Below are positions 9,687 through 21,119 of a DNA stretch of 64,000 nt, piece after piece. Source of the stretch: Branchipolynoe longqiensis (taxonomy: Eukaryota > Annelida > Polychaeta > Phyllodocida > Polynoidae); the NCBI GenBank assembly GCA_030323885.1, contig CM059194.1, forward strand, positions 186,001 to 250,000, in the 5' to 3' direction. The notes under the pieces are model-generated. The model had not been told where the DNA came from and did not search any database. It saw only the letters and a list, made by a program, of their open reading frames with translations. How positions within the stretch are numbered: position 1 is the stretch's first letter; each line of letters opens with the position of its first letter. Position numbers and translations under genes: made by a program.

Positions 9687-12596
9687 GCATGGGACAAGTG
9701 GCTGGGCAGGCTTCCTCTGAACGAACTGAAGGGTCTGCCAGGTTTCAAAATAGCACACCTGAATATACGTAGTCTCACACATAAAATAGAGCAATTAAGA
9801 ATTGATCTGCCAGGATCGGGACTTGATATTTTCACAGTATCAGAAACATGGCTCAATAGCCTCATAGAAAAAAAAACTAACTTCAATAACAAGCTACACC
9901 TTCCTTAGGTATGATCAAAAAGCAAAACATCTAAATGGGCAAGCCAAAGCTGGAGGTGGACTAGGAATCTACTGCCGAAATTCTCTACAAGTAGATTCTA
10001 ATAGATATGCAGATAACAATATTTCAAATGCTGTGCTGGAACTACAATGGGTGGTTCTAACAAGGCCTTATTCAAAGAAGATCCTAATTGGAAATGTGTA
10101 CAGACCACCAGATGGAAGTGTTAAACAGGCCTTCGAGGAATTGAGCAATGTGATGAGTGAAATAGATGACATAGACAAGTATGAGACCCTACTGATAGGC
10201 GACTTCAATGCAGACTGTAGTGCTAAGAGAAAGCTACCAGCCATAATCATAAATCAATTTGCTTCAGAACATGAGCTCCAACAGCTGATAGATAAACCGA
10301 CTAGGTCAACTAGAACTACTGCAACCACAATCGATTTAGCCTTTACTAACATCAAGTATTGCACTCAAGCAGGAGTCCTTAGCTACAATGTCAGTGACCA
10401 TAAGCCAGTCTATATTATCAAAAAGAAACCCAGAAACAACCTAAAAACCACCGCATACTGCGGAAGGACATATAGAAACTTTTCAACTGATGCACTTAGG
10501 ACAATCTTGCAGAGTTATAACCCCACTACAATATTTGAAGAACAGGATCCCAACAAATGTTGGGATATTTTAGAAGATATGATCAACCATGCAGCAGATA
10601 AACTTTGTCCGATGACTGAACTAAAAATAAGAGAGAACACGGCTGATTACATCACCAGTGAACTGATAGAACTACAAAAGGACAGAGATTATTTTAAGCA
10701 AAAGGCTGACCTGACCAAAGACCCAGGAGACCAGTTTATAGCAAAATGCTTAACAAGCAAAGCCAGAACAGAGGTGAGGAAAGCGAAATCTATGTACTAC
10801 ATTGAGCAAGCCATAAAGCACAACCAGAATCCTAAGAAATTCTGGTATGAACTAAGTCAAATTCAACCAGAAGCCAAACCACAGATAAACAGCATAGTAG
10901 ATGACAGCACAGGTGAGCGAGTACCTGATGGTCAGTTAGCTGAAGTAATAAACAACTATTTTGTAGACATTGGGGCAAACCTTGACAAGAAATTCAAACA
11001 AAAAACCGAGTATCCACAAAATTATCACCCAGTCGCAAATCAACATGAATACAATCTTGAGAAAACAACAAGAAAAGAAGTACTCACCAAGATTGAGGAA
11101 CTTTCGTCATATAAATCATCGGGTATGATGAATATAAATTCAGCCTTCATTAAGACTGCCATTAGCATCCTAATAAATGAATTTACACATCTCTACTACC
11201 TTGTCATTGAAACAGGTGTATTCCCAGATAAATGGAAAATAGCTACTGTCACACCAATACCAAAGATAAGTAATCCTAAATCATGCAATGAACTACGACC
11301 AATATCAATACTGCCCCTCCCTGGCAAAGTTATCGAACAAATAATCCATGATCAAATAAAAACCTTCCTGGAAGACACCAACTACCTTGCCAAACAGCAA
11401 AATGGCTTCAGAAAATATAAATCAACCACAATAGCCCTAGCCACTCTATTAGATGAACTGCTGACTAACATGGATAGAGGAGATCTGACAATAACTGTTT
11501 TTCTTGATTTCAAGAAAGCTTTTGACACAATAGACCATGACATTTTACTGTGGAAAATTGAAAGGGCAGGACTTGGTCCTAAATCTTGTACATTTATAGC
11601 CGACTATCTATCAAATAGACAACAAGTTACAAAAATAAATGGCACTAAGTCAATGGAGAGATCAATTACAACTGGAGTACCCCAGGGTTCCACGCTTGGG
11701 CCACTACTCTTCCTCATATTCATTAATGACTTGCCCTTGGTAACAAATGAGGCCATGTCCACACTGTTTGCTGATGATGCGGCCCTGACAGTCCATAGCC
11801 CAAACATTGCATCTGCAGCAGAGGTAGTTGAAGATGTACATCACACATCACACTAGCTAAGGTTAACATCTGGTGTAAGGAAAATAAACTGACAATTAAT
11901 GCGAAGAAATCTGAATACATAATTTTTGCAACCAAAGTAAAAAAATCCAGAGCACAACCTATCAATTTACATTTGGGTGATGCAGTATTGAATGAGGTAG
12001 AATCATACAAATATTTAGGGACCACACTCGATTCTACACTAAATGGTAATCGACAACTCTCAAGACTTAATCAAATGATAGCCATAAAAATGACAACTTT
12101 CAGAAAAATTAGGTACTACATGAGCGAGAATACAGCCCTGTTACTATATTAAGCCACTATTCTTCCAATAATTGACTACAATGATTTAATATATGGACTG
12201 CTGACAAAACAACAAGAAAACAAATTACAGAGGATTCAAAACAGGGCACTTAGAACTGTCTACAGAGGGAAAAACCTGTCTGTAAAGGAAATGCATGCTA
12301 AATCACAAGTCAGCTACCTTAGCCAAAGGAGGGACACACATCTCCTCAGTCTCATGTATAAAAGATCCAATGATGAACAATATGTTGACCATACAAACAG
12401 AGTAACCAGACAGAGCGATGCTACACTTCTAAAAACACCCAAGCCATTAACAAACAAACTGACTAAAGCACCGATTTACAGAGGTGGCACATTGTGGAAT
12501 AAACTTCCAGTGAGGACAAGACGGTCCACAAGTCTCCTTGAATTTAAAAACTTAATGAAAATACAACAGGCCTGTCAGACCCCGACACAGTTATAG
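9687..12596 (+). pseudogene. CR1/Jockey-type LINE ORF2: endonuclease and reverse transcriptase (decayed)
   Basis: An apurinic-type endonuclease begins with KIAHLNIRSLTHKIEQL and SETWLN, then shifts frame near 9868-9905 at an A-run. It continues with GGGLGIYCRNS, GNVYRPPDG, GDFNAD and SDHKPVY. The RT follows in the 607-codon frame from 10033: TPIPK, LRPISILP, QNGFRKYKST, FLDFKKAFDTIDH, GVPQGSTLGPLLFLIF and catalytic FADDA (about 11767). After about 11840 the frame shifts again; the thumb and C-terminal region continue to 12596 with one more stop at about 12151 and end LWNKLPV. The element family is by RT motifs only. This copy cannot encode a functional ORF2. It may or may not belong to the same element as the upstream NADAR ORF. 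Confidence 0.85.
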
Positions 12597-13383
12597 GTAT
12601 TCTAAAGGCCATCCTTGCCCTGACCCTTGTACATACATATATATATATAAATGTTTTCAAATGCACTACATAGCACTGCACGCTGATCCCCTTCCTGCCC
12701 CTACCCCACCCCTACTACACCTTCTTTCAAAACCTATTACCTAACATTTTCCTTTAAATTGACATGAAACCTGTCTGATGTAAGTCCCCACAGCAATCTC
12801 AGACCTCGATCCCATCATTAGGCCACACAGAACGGAACACTTGTGATGGGATTTAAAAAAATGGGCAGGTTTCCGCATTTGGTATTGGTGATTGGATCCA
12901 CTGATTTGCATATTTACAATATAGTATATATATGTGTATTGGAGATATGTAATATCTTTTTGAAAAAAAGAAGAGAGAAAGCAAGGAAGAAAGAATGTTT
13001 AAAGACAATTCCTAGATTTGTTGTGTACATTAAATTGATGGTCTAACCAAGTGCATATACATAAGATGAACTGAATCGGCATGCAGTTACAATTACGACA
13101 AATAGTCACTTAGATTATGCATCTAATTATCGAACAGGTTTTTCATGTGGTTATTATTGCAACTGATATTGTCATTTATGTACCAACAAATTGTAATGAA
13201 CGGCCGGAAGACCAGTGCTCTGGCACTGACAAAAGACATTATTCGCTGAATAAAATACATTTAGTAAAAAAAACAAAAAACAATGCATCTGCTCATCACC
13301 GAATTTTCATGAAAATTGGTCAATACATAGAAAACAGAAATACGAAAATGAATATGGTAGATTAAAAAATTAATATCCTCAAA
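12597..13383 (+). other. LINE 3' UTR and unannotated AT-rich sequence
   Basis: The first hundred or so bases, with an (AT) run near 12636-12650, are probably the LINE 3' UTR. The remainder is AT-rich with purine runs near 12960-13000 and short fortuitous ORFs. No gene was recognised. Confidence 0.4.
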
Positions 13384-13485
13384 TAATAGTATAGTTATAC
13401 GAGTCTTACCTGGGTATAGATGATGGATAACTCTTGTTTTCCCGAGGTATAAGCCTCGGATAGACGTGGGCTAGGGAGAAGGAAG

Positions 13486-13635
13486 TGTAGTGAAGAGACG
13501 ATGTGACTGCTTCAAGGTTCAAGTAGCAAGTGCTAGTTTATTGTTCTTCAGTTACCACATCAACTTCCTGCGCATGCGCATGCGTGTCTACCGGCGCTGG
13601 TACCGTTCAGCGCTCTGTACATATCATATACTACA
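13486..13635 (-). repeat. 3' LTR of Ty3/gypsy no. 2
   Basis: Read on the minus strand it starts TGTAGTATATGATATG directly after the polypurine tract GAGGGGAAGA and ends CTTCACTACA. It is about 150 bp and aligns with 17871-18038. Confidence 0.85.
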
Positions 13636-13895
13636 TCTTCCCCTCAATAATAAACTTTTTTTTTTTTTTTTAACTTTTATTTATATATATTATTTTTTTT
13701 CAAAAAAAGAAAAAAAGAAAGAAGAAAAATCCATATATATATACTGTTCTGAAGCCAATCTCTCAATACTACATATCTATCACAATTCTTTGCGAAAACG
13801 TCAATACCATACCTCTAACATTGTATTGCACTCATCCTTTTCGTACAATATTATCCACACAATCATCTTCTGCAACCCGTGTTTGCATTACCACC

Positions 13896-16800
13896 TCACG
13901 TTACTTCGTAACGCCTCACAGGTTTTACCTCCCTACCTGTCTTAGTTATATAATTTGCTGTCGTTTCCTTCACCTCACTCCGGCTGTTTAGCCCCCTGCA
14001 CGCTGTCCCTGTCTGTCTCCCTTCCTTCGGTGCCGGAATCACCATCGATCTGTTTCTCGTTACTATTTTGCTTTCGTCATTCTCTATCCTGTATGACCGG
14101 TTGTGTTCTGCGTCCCTGCCTACTACACACCCTGTCACCCACTCTCCTTTATGACTTACATATCTGACTCGTTCACCTGTCTTGAGTGTTCGATGCTGAC
14201 TCCCTGCATGCTTGTCATGATACGTTTTCTGGGCTAACTGATGCTTCTCTATGTGTTTCTTACGTGATTGCACTGCTTTGGCTTTCAGCAATTTCGGTAT
14301 TGTTGGGATGCAACACCGCAACCGCCTACTCATTAACAACTGGGCCGGAGACGCCCCTAGGTCATGCATGACTGTATTTCTGTATGTCAATAAAGCTAAA
14401 TAAACATCCAAACTATCTGCCTTGGACTTTTTTATCATTGACTTGACTGTTTTTACGCATCTCTCTGCTTGACCGTTACTCCTGGGATACAACGGGCTAG
14501 AATGTACTGGCTTGAATCCATATTCCTTTGCGAATAACTTGTAATCATCACTCACAAACTGAGGACCATTATCCGATACCACCATACTCGGTATCCCCTG
14601 ACGAGCAAAAACCTCCTTCATACTCTTTATTACCGCTCTACTGGTCGTGCTTTGTAACTGCACTACCTTGGGGTACTTGGAGTAATAATCTACAATTAAT
14701 AGATAATTATCATGTCCCTCATGAAACAAATCTATTCCTACCTTGTAGAATGGAATATCAGGTATGTCATGAGATATTAATGGTTCCTTCCCAGGACGGT
14801 CACGTGTCATCTGACACGCCTGACATCGAGACACTTTATCTTGTACTTGACTGTCTATACCCGGCCAGAATACATAGTCACGAGCTATCTGCTTAGATTT
14901 CACAATGCCTAAGTGCGATGCATGAATTTTGTTTAGCATTTGATGTTGCAACAATTTAGGAATTACAATCCTGGTACCCTTCATTATAATACCATTTTGC
15001 ACAGTTAACTCATCCCTGAACGTTTGGTATGGTTTCAACGAATGTTCAATGTTACTTTGATCAGCCGGCCATCCGTGTCGTATATAACCAACTAACTTCA
15101 CAAGGGTGCTGTCTGCTCGCGTCTCGAGTGCTATGGCCGCCAACTCGTCCTCCACGTAGTTTAGCGCTGCAATGGACATTACATTATCATATAAATCTAA
15201 CGGTCTGCTTTTGGTTGTATGTGCCCGTGACAACGTATCCGCAAAGAACATATCCGCACCCTTTACATATACCAGCTTTAGATCATAATTTTGCAATCTT
15301 AGTCTCATTCGCTGCAAGCGCGCGGTCATCATATGTATAGGTTTTTCCATGATATTTACTAATGGCTTGTGATCTGTCTCAACTGTTACTTGCTTGCCGA
15401 AAATGTATTCATGAAACTTGGCACATCCAAAACATATGGTTAACATTTCCCGCTCAATCACAGCATAATTACCCTGGCATTTATTTAAGGCTTTCGATGC
15501 CATGCTCACTGGCAACCCACTTTGCAACAACGCTGCCCCAAGTCCGCTCTGCGACGCATCCACTTGCATCGTTATTGGTTTGTCTACTTCATAATACTTT
15601 AACACTGGGGCCGTGACCAACAACTGTTTCAATTTTACAAATGCACTTTCTTGTTCATGGTCCCAGTGCCAAGCCACATCCTTTGCTAAGAGTACTCTGA
15701 GAGGCTTTGCAATATCTGACATATTCGGGATAAATTTATGCACATATCCCACCATTCCCAAAAATCTTTGGACACTGGCTTTATCCGTCGGGGTGGTTAA
15801 CTCAGTGATAGCTTGCACCCGTTCTGGGTTTGGCATTAACCCCTCTCCTGTCAGTAAATGCCCCACATAATTTACTTGCGACTTACACAGTATCATTTTG
15901 TTCGGGTTCAATTTCAACCCAGCTTGCTGTACCCTCTTCAGAACTGCCTCCAGCCTCTCATTATGCTCGGTTAATGTTGCAGCATATATCAAAACATCAT
16001 CAGTTACAACATCTACCCCAGGGAGGCCTGTCAATATTTTTTCCATTTCTTGAATGAAAATATCCCTGGCTGTTTTAATGCCGAAAGGCAGCCGGGTAAA
16101 TCTGTACCTCCCCCAGGGCGTGTTAAATGTACACAACAATGAGCTCTGTTCGTCTAATAATATTTGCCAGTACCCGCTTTGCGCGTCTAGCACTGAAAAG
16201 AATTTGGCACCCGAGGTGTTAGCCACCACTTGCTCTACCGTTTTAATTGGATACAGCCCACGTAGAATAGCCTTATTCAACTTGGTAGGGTCAAGGCAAA
16301 TTCGTAACTTATTTGGCTTTCGCACTATAGTAACCGAATTAACCCATGGTGTAGGCTCATTTTGTTCGACTATCACCCCCATATCCAACATTCTATCTAA
16401 TTCAGTCTGTACTGCATTATTAATGGCGTCTGGAATGCGCCTCGGTGGGTCAATGACTGCCGGCACACTCTCATCTATATGTATAGTCGCATTCACTTTA
16501 ATACACCCAAGTCCATTAAATACAGATTTATATTTATTTACCATTTCTTTTGCTTGCTTGCTGTCTGTTTCTGCCGGCCTCTCCTGAATGTTCACCGCCT
16601 GCACACGGCTGACGAGGTTCAGGCTAACGCATGCGTCCTTTCCCAAGATAGCACATCCGTTGTCTATTATTTGGAAACGCACCGGCTGTCCTTGGACGTC
16701 CATGATGACCTCGCCCCGTGGCCGAATTCGCTCCCCCGAATACGTTATGAGCCGACACGTTGGTTTTTCCAGTCGGGTGTTGGGCATCCTCATGAATTCT

Positions 16801-16922
16801 GCCTCCGGTATGATGTTGGCTTCTGAACCGGTGTCCAACTTGAAACGTACTTGTTCGTCGCCCACCGTCAAAGTCTCGAACCACAGACCCGACTCTTCGT
16901 CCACTTCTGTAATGGCGCCCAC
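13896..16922 (-). CDS. Gypsy pol polyprotein, intact 1008 aa
   Basis: The polyprotein of a Ty3/gypsy element makes cDNA from the element RNA and inserts it into chromosomes. Domains in order: aspartic protease with D30-T31-G32; reverse transcriptase about 150-370 with FSVLDAQSGYW and catalytic V-T-D-D at 306-309; RNase H starting about 449 (QVDASQSG, D455; TDHKPLV); integrase with an HHCC zinc region (H667/H670, C700/C703), the D731, D784, E820 triad (VGIDLF, SDNGPQF, SNGQAE) and a basic C-terminal domain. No internal stop or shift is seen, unlike the paralogous pol at 1-3036. The start is arbitrary, since pol is normally made by frameshift or overlap with gag, whose zinc-knuckle frame overlaps its first codons. 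Confidence 0.92.
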   Translation of the reverse strand: MGAITEVDEESGLWFETLTVGDEQVRFKLDTGSEANIIPEAEFMRMPNTRLEKPTCRLITYSGERIRPRGEVIMDVQGQPVRFQIIDNGCAILGKDACVSLNLVSRVQAVNIQERPAETDSKQAKEMVNKYKSVFNGLGCIKVNATIHIDESVPAVIDPPRRIPDAINNAVQTELDRMLDMGVIVEQNEPTPWVNSVTIVRKPNKLRICLDPTKLNKAILRGLYPIKTVEQVVANTSGAKFFSVLDAQSGYWQILLDEQSSLLCTFNTPWGRYRFTRLPFGIKTARDIFIQEMEKILTGLPGVDVVTDDVLIYAATLTEHNERLEAVLKRVQQAGLKLNPNKMILCKSQVNYVGHLLTGEGLMPNPERVQAITELTTPTDKASVQRFLGMVGYVHKFIPNMSDIAKPLRVLLAKDVAWHWDHEQESAFVKLKQLLVTAPVLKYYEVDKPITMQVDASQSGLGAALLQSGLPVSMASKALNKCQGNYAVIEREMLTICFGCAKFHEYIFGKQVTVETDHKPLVNIMEKPIHMMTARLQRMRLRLQNYDLKLVYVKGADMFFADTLSRAHTTKSRPLDLYDNVMSIAALNYVEDELAAIALETRADSTLVKLVGYIRHGWPADQSNIEHSLKPYQTFRDELTVQNGIIMKGTRIVIPKLLQHQMLNKIHASHLGIVKSKQIARDYVFWPGIDSQVQDKVSRCQACQMTRDRPGKEPLISHDIPDIPFYKVGIDLFHEGHDNYLLIVDYYSKYPKVVQLQSTTSRAVIKSMKEVFARQGIPSMVVSDNGPQFVSDDYKLFAKEYGFKPVHSSPLYPRSNGQAERCVKTVKSMIKKSKADSLDVYLALLTYRNTVMHDLGASPAQLLMSRRLRCCIPTIPKLLKAKAVQSRKKHIEKHQLAQKTYHDKHAGSQHRTLKTGERVRYVSHKGEWVTGCVVGRDAEHNRSYRIENDESKIVTRNRSMVIPAPKEGRQTGTACRGLNSRSEVKETTANYITKTGREVKPVRRYEVT

Positions 16923-17760
16923 GAACAGGTCTTCATACTCGTCACTTCCTCGGGTTCACTATTTTCGTCGTCTATTCCTATAGCATTTACTGGCGCTGCT
17001 GCTCTCCTACCACCCCTGCATACCTTGGCAGAATGACCCATCCGCCCACACGTAATGCACTGTTTCTCAATTGCTGGGCAATTGTCACGTGTGTGTACGT
17101 AACCGCACCGGCTGCAATTAGCCTGGTCAGGGCCCGGTTGCGCCTGGCTGCCCCGCCTGCCACCTCTCCCAGCACTTGTATTTCCAGATAGTGCCGGCGG
17201 CCGACTAGGTGTCGGGGGGCCGTGCCCTATACGTGTCGCGTCTGTCGCGCCGGTCAATTGCATGAACCTCAGCTTGCTGACCGCCGTCACCGCCCCCTGC
17301 CAGCTGTTCGTCATTGTATTCGCTTAGACTGCATACTTCTAGACATTTCTCCAACGTTAAATTTGACATTCTAAGCAGCCTATTCCTCAATTTCCGGTCT
17401 CGCACCCCACACACCAGCCTGTCACAAAGCGTTGAGTCCTCATTATTTCCATAGTCACACAACTCCACTCGGTATTTCAGCTCCCGAATGTACTCTTCAA
17501 TGTCTTCCGACCCCTGGTTGTAACTGTTAAACTGATACCGTACTATAGTTCTGTTCGACTTACTTTCACAATAAGCTCTGAATGCCTCTGTCAGTACTCC
17601 TATGCGCTCCCGCTCTCCACTTGCAATGTTCATAGTATGAAAAAGCTTCTGTGCCGGCAACCCGGCAATGTGTAAAAATGCACAACATTGCATCTTCTCT
17701 GGCTTCGACGCCAATCCTGTCGCGCCTGCAAATAGCTCATAGGAGTCATTTAAGATAAAA
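16868..17760 (-). pseudogene. Gypsy gag: capsid and two zinc knuckles (N-terminus degraded)
   Basis: A capsid-like frame (17714-17205) contains KMQCCAFLHIAGLPAQKLF and EDIEEYIRELKYRVELCD. A second frame (17314-16868) supplies the nucleocapsid knuckles CSRCGYVHTRDNC (C-x2-C-x3-H-x4-C) and CITCGRMGHSAKVC (C-x2-C-x4-H-x4-C). The first frame ends inside the linker, so a frameshift separates capsid from nucleocapsid. Upstream of 17714 stops interrupt the expected N-terminal capsid sequence. Gag would package the RNA; this copy appears defective. Confidence 0.8.
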
Positions 17761-17870
17761 ACAGTTCAAACGCTAACGTTCCGTCTAACCATTCAAAACG
17801 GCGCCGGCAGTGTTTCAGTCCACTGTAGTGCCATGGTGTTCCTGTACGTCACCCCACACATCTGACACCA

Positions 17871-18038
17871 TGAAGTGAAGAGACGATGTGACTGCTTCAA
17901 GTCTAGTAGCAGCGTCTAGTTTATCGATTCTTCAGTTACCAACATCAACTATCCTGCGCGACCAGCGCATGCGTGGTCTAACCGCGCTGGTACCGGTCCA
18001 TGGTCAGGCGCATCTGTACCTATCATATACAACTCACA
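17871..18038 (-). repeat. 5' LTR of Ty3/gypsy no. 2 with adjacent primer binding site
   Basis: On the minus strand it starts TGTGAGTTGTATATGATAGG and ends CTTCACTTCA. The next bases TGGTGTCAGATG (minus strand, 17859-17870) begin with TGG and are the likely tRNA primer binding site. About 168 bp, roughly 80-85% similar to the other LTR by eye. Confidence 0.82.
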
Positions 18039-18270
18039 GGAAGCACATAGGAAGCACATCCGGGTCCAGCAATCTTTACCTACTTATTCAGGATAAAAAT
18101 GATCTTTCAATACAATGGATACTATGATTTTCCCGTAATGGTACAATAACGGAATAGACGTGGTAGGGTGTGGTGGGCGGGCCCTAGCCCACGTCTATCC
18201 GAGGCTTATACCTCGGGAAATCAAGAGTTATCCATCATCTATACCCAGGTAAGACTCGTATAACTATACT

Positions 18271-18316
18271 ATTTTACCTCGGTATACAGCCTCAGGCTAG
18301 CCTCAGGCTAGGGAGA
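18271..18316 (-). repeat. DIRS no. 1 terminal inverted repeat, 3' side
   Basis: The + strand reads ATTTTACCTCGGTATACAGC followed by a duplicated CCTCAGGCTAG and GGGAGA. It is the reverse complement of the segment ending at 23240. Confidence 0.8.
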
Positions 18317-18429
18317 CTTTTACATAATTCATTTTTATCCTTAATATCATTTATTCTTATTATAACATGCTTATGTGTCATTGTATTAGTAATTGTATCA
18401 TTCAAAGTTTTTGTTCTCACCTATTCTTG

Positions 18430-19537
18430 TTAGTTGGTGAGCAGGCGCTTTGCAATGCCGGTAGGCTTTTCTAGCTGTTTGTTGTAATGTTTTGCAAACG
18501 ACTTAGCCGTCTTCCAGCCTGAGTGCGCTAGTATTCTTTTTACAGAAATGCCGAGCAAACGTGCCTTGGACACCATGGCACCTCTGGTTGAGTGGGAAGA
18601 GTATTTGCCCGTATCCACTCCAGCCAATTTCAACACCGTGATTGTCCATCTGGCAAGGGTGTCTCTTGAAATTGCCTTATGTGGCTTTATGAAGCTCACT
18701 AACAGTTGTTGTGATGCACATTAGTCCTTAGTCTTGGATATAAGCCCGTATGGCTGACACAACACATAATTTACGATCGTCTGGGAAATAGTCTAAGTGA
18801 ACCGTAGATAAAGGGTCACCTAATCTGTTCGATTTTAGCAACTGTGCTAAATCAAACGTAGCTTGTTTCTTGTCTATTTCTAATCCATTTAAGGATAATG
18901 CAACAATCGTTTGTCCTCTGAGTCCCGTTACTAACAGTAACAAGACAGCGACCTTAAAACCTAATTGTTTTATATCTAACAAAGAGTTGTGAGGCCAAGC
19001 CTTAAACAACTTAAATACTATAGAAACATCCCAAAAGCGACTATACTTTGGTTTTGGAGGATTCCTTTGATAAATTGACCAAAGTAGATAATGAAGGACA
19101 TAATGTTTACCAACTGTATCTCCCTCAATTCTAGGTAAGATAATTGATAACGCGCATCTGGCCGCATTGACCGCCCCAAACCCTAGTCCTTCATCCTCTA
19201 GAGAACGAAGAAAACGGGCTACTTGTGCAATTGTTGGATTTGTTGGCTTGACTTTCATTAGCAAACAATGTACACCCCATTTCTTTAAATATGTTGTGTA
19301 CATTTTGACAGTTCTTGGCCTCCATGCATCGGCTACTATTCTGTCTTCAGTAATTTTATCCAATCCAAATTGCTGTAGGTGTTTCCTTAGAAAAGGAATG
19401 CCAATAGGGGTGTCGCTGACACGTCGCCGTGAGCCACTAGCGGTCCGTGGTGCGTTAGGTTCCCGGCTTTTCTTGGGAATCGTATATGTTCTTTTGCCAG
19501 TTGTGAAACTGCTGGGAGCCAAGGTTGCGTGTCCCAA
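18430..19537 (-). pseudogene. DIRS tyrosine recombinase (one shift, one stop)
   Basis: The N-terminal part (19537-18728) contains a SAM-like helical region (WRPRTVKMYTTYLKKWGVHC) and the first catalytic arginine in LLLVTGLRGQTIVAL. The C-terminal part (18699-18430) contains H-x-x-R (SSHSTRGAMV), the AHSGWK motif and the nucleophile tyrosine in KHYNK. The two parts are separated near 18720 by a stop and a frame change. All catalytic residues survive, so decay is recent in evolutionary terms. The N-terminus overlaps the RT module, as in other DIRS elements. Confidence 0.88.
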
Positions 19538-21010
19538 TCGGGCACAATCAGTATGGCGTGTGTCCCTGCCATGCTGATTTTTCTCACCACTCGGCTGATA
19601 ATGCTAAACGGTGGGAAAATATAGAAATAATTATTTGCCCAGGTAATAGCAAATGCATCAACTTTCCAAGCATCCGGTTCGGGATGCCAAGAAACATAGC
19701 AGGGCAACTTGTTATTGTTTCGTGATGCAAACAAGTCAACTTTAGGTGTACCCCATTTTGCACAAATTAAGTTAAACAAGGGTGTAGAGAGGGACCATTC
19801 TAAATGGTCATGGAATTTTCTACTCTTATGGTCTGCAAGTGTATTTTGTGACCCTGGGATATGCGCTACAGTCAGCCAGTTGAGCCTGTGCTCAGTTCCA
19901 AATCAGTTTAGATAACTGATTGCAAGGCTTTGATTTTGTTCCACCCATGTTACGGATATATGCCATAGCAGTAGTGTTATCAGTTAGTATTCTAACTTGT
20001 TATTTAGTTATCTTTACTAAGCTACGTAGCCCCAGATAAATAGCACGCAATTCTAGCGCATTAATGTGGTCTGACTTTTCATCATCTAGCCATCTACCTC
20101 CTGTTGCTACCCCATCTTGATGGGCTCCCCAACCTTCTAGAGAAGCGTCAGTGGTAATTACTGTATTTGGTTCCGCCATGCGGATTGGATTGGGTGAATT
20201 TTAATATGGGCTTTCCCGTATAGAATAGCGGGTGCATAAGATATCATTATTCCGATAAGGACTGCGACCTGTCTAATCTTAGGTTTCGGTAACTTAAGAA
20301 GCTGGGTCGCTGTGGTCATAAACTTATTTAGTTTATGTTCTGTTATCGACACTGTTAGGGACTGTGTATCAAGAATAAACCTTAAACATTTTAGTTCTTT
20401 TGTTGGTTTAAGCACTGACTTATGTGGATGTACATAAAACCCCAATTTAGTGAGTAATGCACATAAATCCATGACTGCGTTTACACAATCAATTTGTGTT
20501 GACGCCATTATAAAGGAATCATCTATGTATGGAAACATTATGTGACCATTCTGCGCCATAACTGAGAAAACAGGCTTTAGCAGTTTAGTGAACAAAGCAC
20601 AAGCTAAGCCATTTGGCATGCAGGTAAACTCATAGAGTTGGTTATCCCAAAGAAAGCGGAGAAATTTCCGGTGTTGTTCCGCTATGGGAACCATGTAATA
20701 TGCATCTTGTAAGTCAACACTAGCCATCCACGCATCTGGTGTAATCAGATCTCGTGCCGTATCTAGCGAGAACATTTTAAAATGTCGATATTCGATCATT
20801 TTGTTAAGGGTTGTTAAATCCAGGATCATTCGAACGTCCCCGTTAGGTTTTGGTCTCGAGAAGATGTTTGAAATAAACTCTCCTGGGCAGTGTGTCACTT
20901 TTTGTATAATTCCTTTGTCAAAATTTTTTTGTACCTGTTCAGTTAGTGCCTCTCGTTCAAGTGGTTCAATTTTATAGGGAAAAGGAACTCTCCCTTGTAC
21001 CGGTATTTGT
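19387..21010 (-). pseudogene. DIRS reverse transcriptase / RNase H
   Basis: RT blocks include FISNIFSRPKPNGDVRMILDL, VDLQDAYYMVPI, MPNGLACA and catalytic PYIDDSFI; the frame is open upstream of 20898 to about 21010. Near 20180 it shifts into the RNase H region (ITTDASLEGWGAHQDG, NALELRAI), which has one stop near 20000. The DIRS-specific extension follows at 19779-19387 (PKVDLFASRNNNKLP, YIFPPFS, VPDWDTQPWLP). Gene order and the YIDD motif distinguish it from Ty3/gypsy RT. Not translatable as one protein. Confidence 0.85.
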
Positions 21011-21119
21011 ATGAAGGGAATTTATATTTAAAATATCTTGATCACTGGTAATTTTGTTCCATTCAAGAAAATGGTTATTAATATTGCCAGCCACAAAGTT
21101 GCTTACAGTTTGTGTGGTT

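Larger units (their letters stand above)
13486..18038 (-). mobile_element. Complete Mag-like Ty3/gypsy retrotransposon no. 2
   Basis: Both LTRs, a primer binding site, gag, an intact 1008-codon pol and a polypurine tract are present on the minus strand. The 5-bp direct repeat GGAAG occurs immediately outside both ends (13481-13485 and 18039-18043). The uninterrupted target can be read as the DIRS-related inverted-repeat sequence, so the insertion is younger than the DIRS copy. Gag carries two zinc knuckles, one of the C-x2-C-x3-H-x4-C type typical of the Mag group. Pol is open; gag has upstream stops, so the copy is probably inactive. The LTRs differ by several substitutions and indels. Confidence 0.9.
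13384..18272. repeat. Foldback structure (DIRS-related) split by a gypsy insertion
   Basis: The left arm (13384-13475) and right arm (about 18180-18272) are near-perfect reverse complements over about 92 bp; both carry GTCTTACCTGGGTATAGATG or its complement. The gypsy element at 13486-18038 sits just inside the left arm. Without it the structure would be about 331 bp. The inner segment GAAGCACATCCGGGTCCAGC at about 18042 is inverted relative to the 5' end of the adjacent DIRS element (23183-23205), as expected for the internal complementary region of DIRS elements. It is therefore either that element's own 3' end or a separate non-autonomous derivative next to it. Confidence 0.75.

Noticed and set aside
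16054..16983. Plus-strand ORFs of 177, 115 and 131 codons
   Set aside because: They lie antisense to the gypsy no. 2 pol and have no motif of their own.
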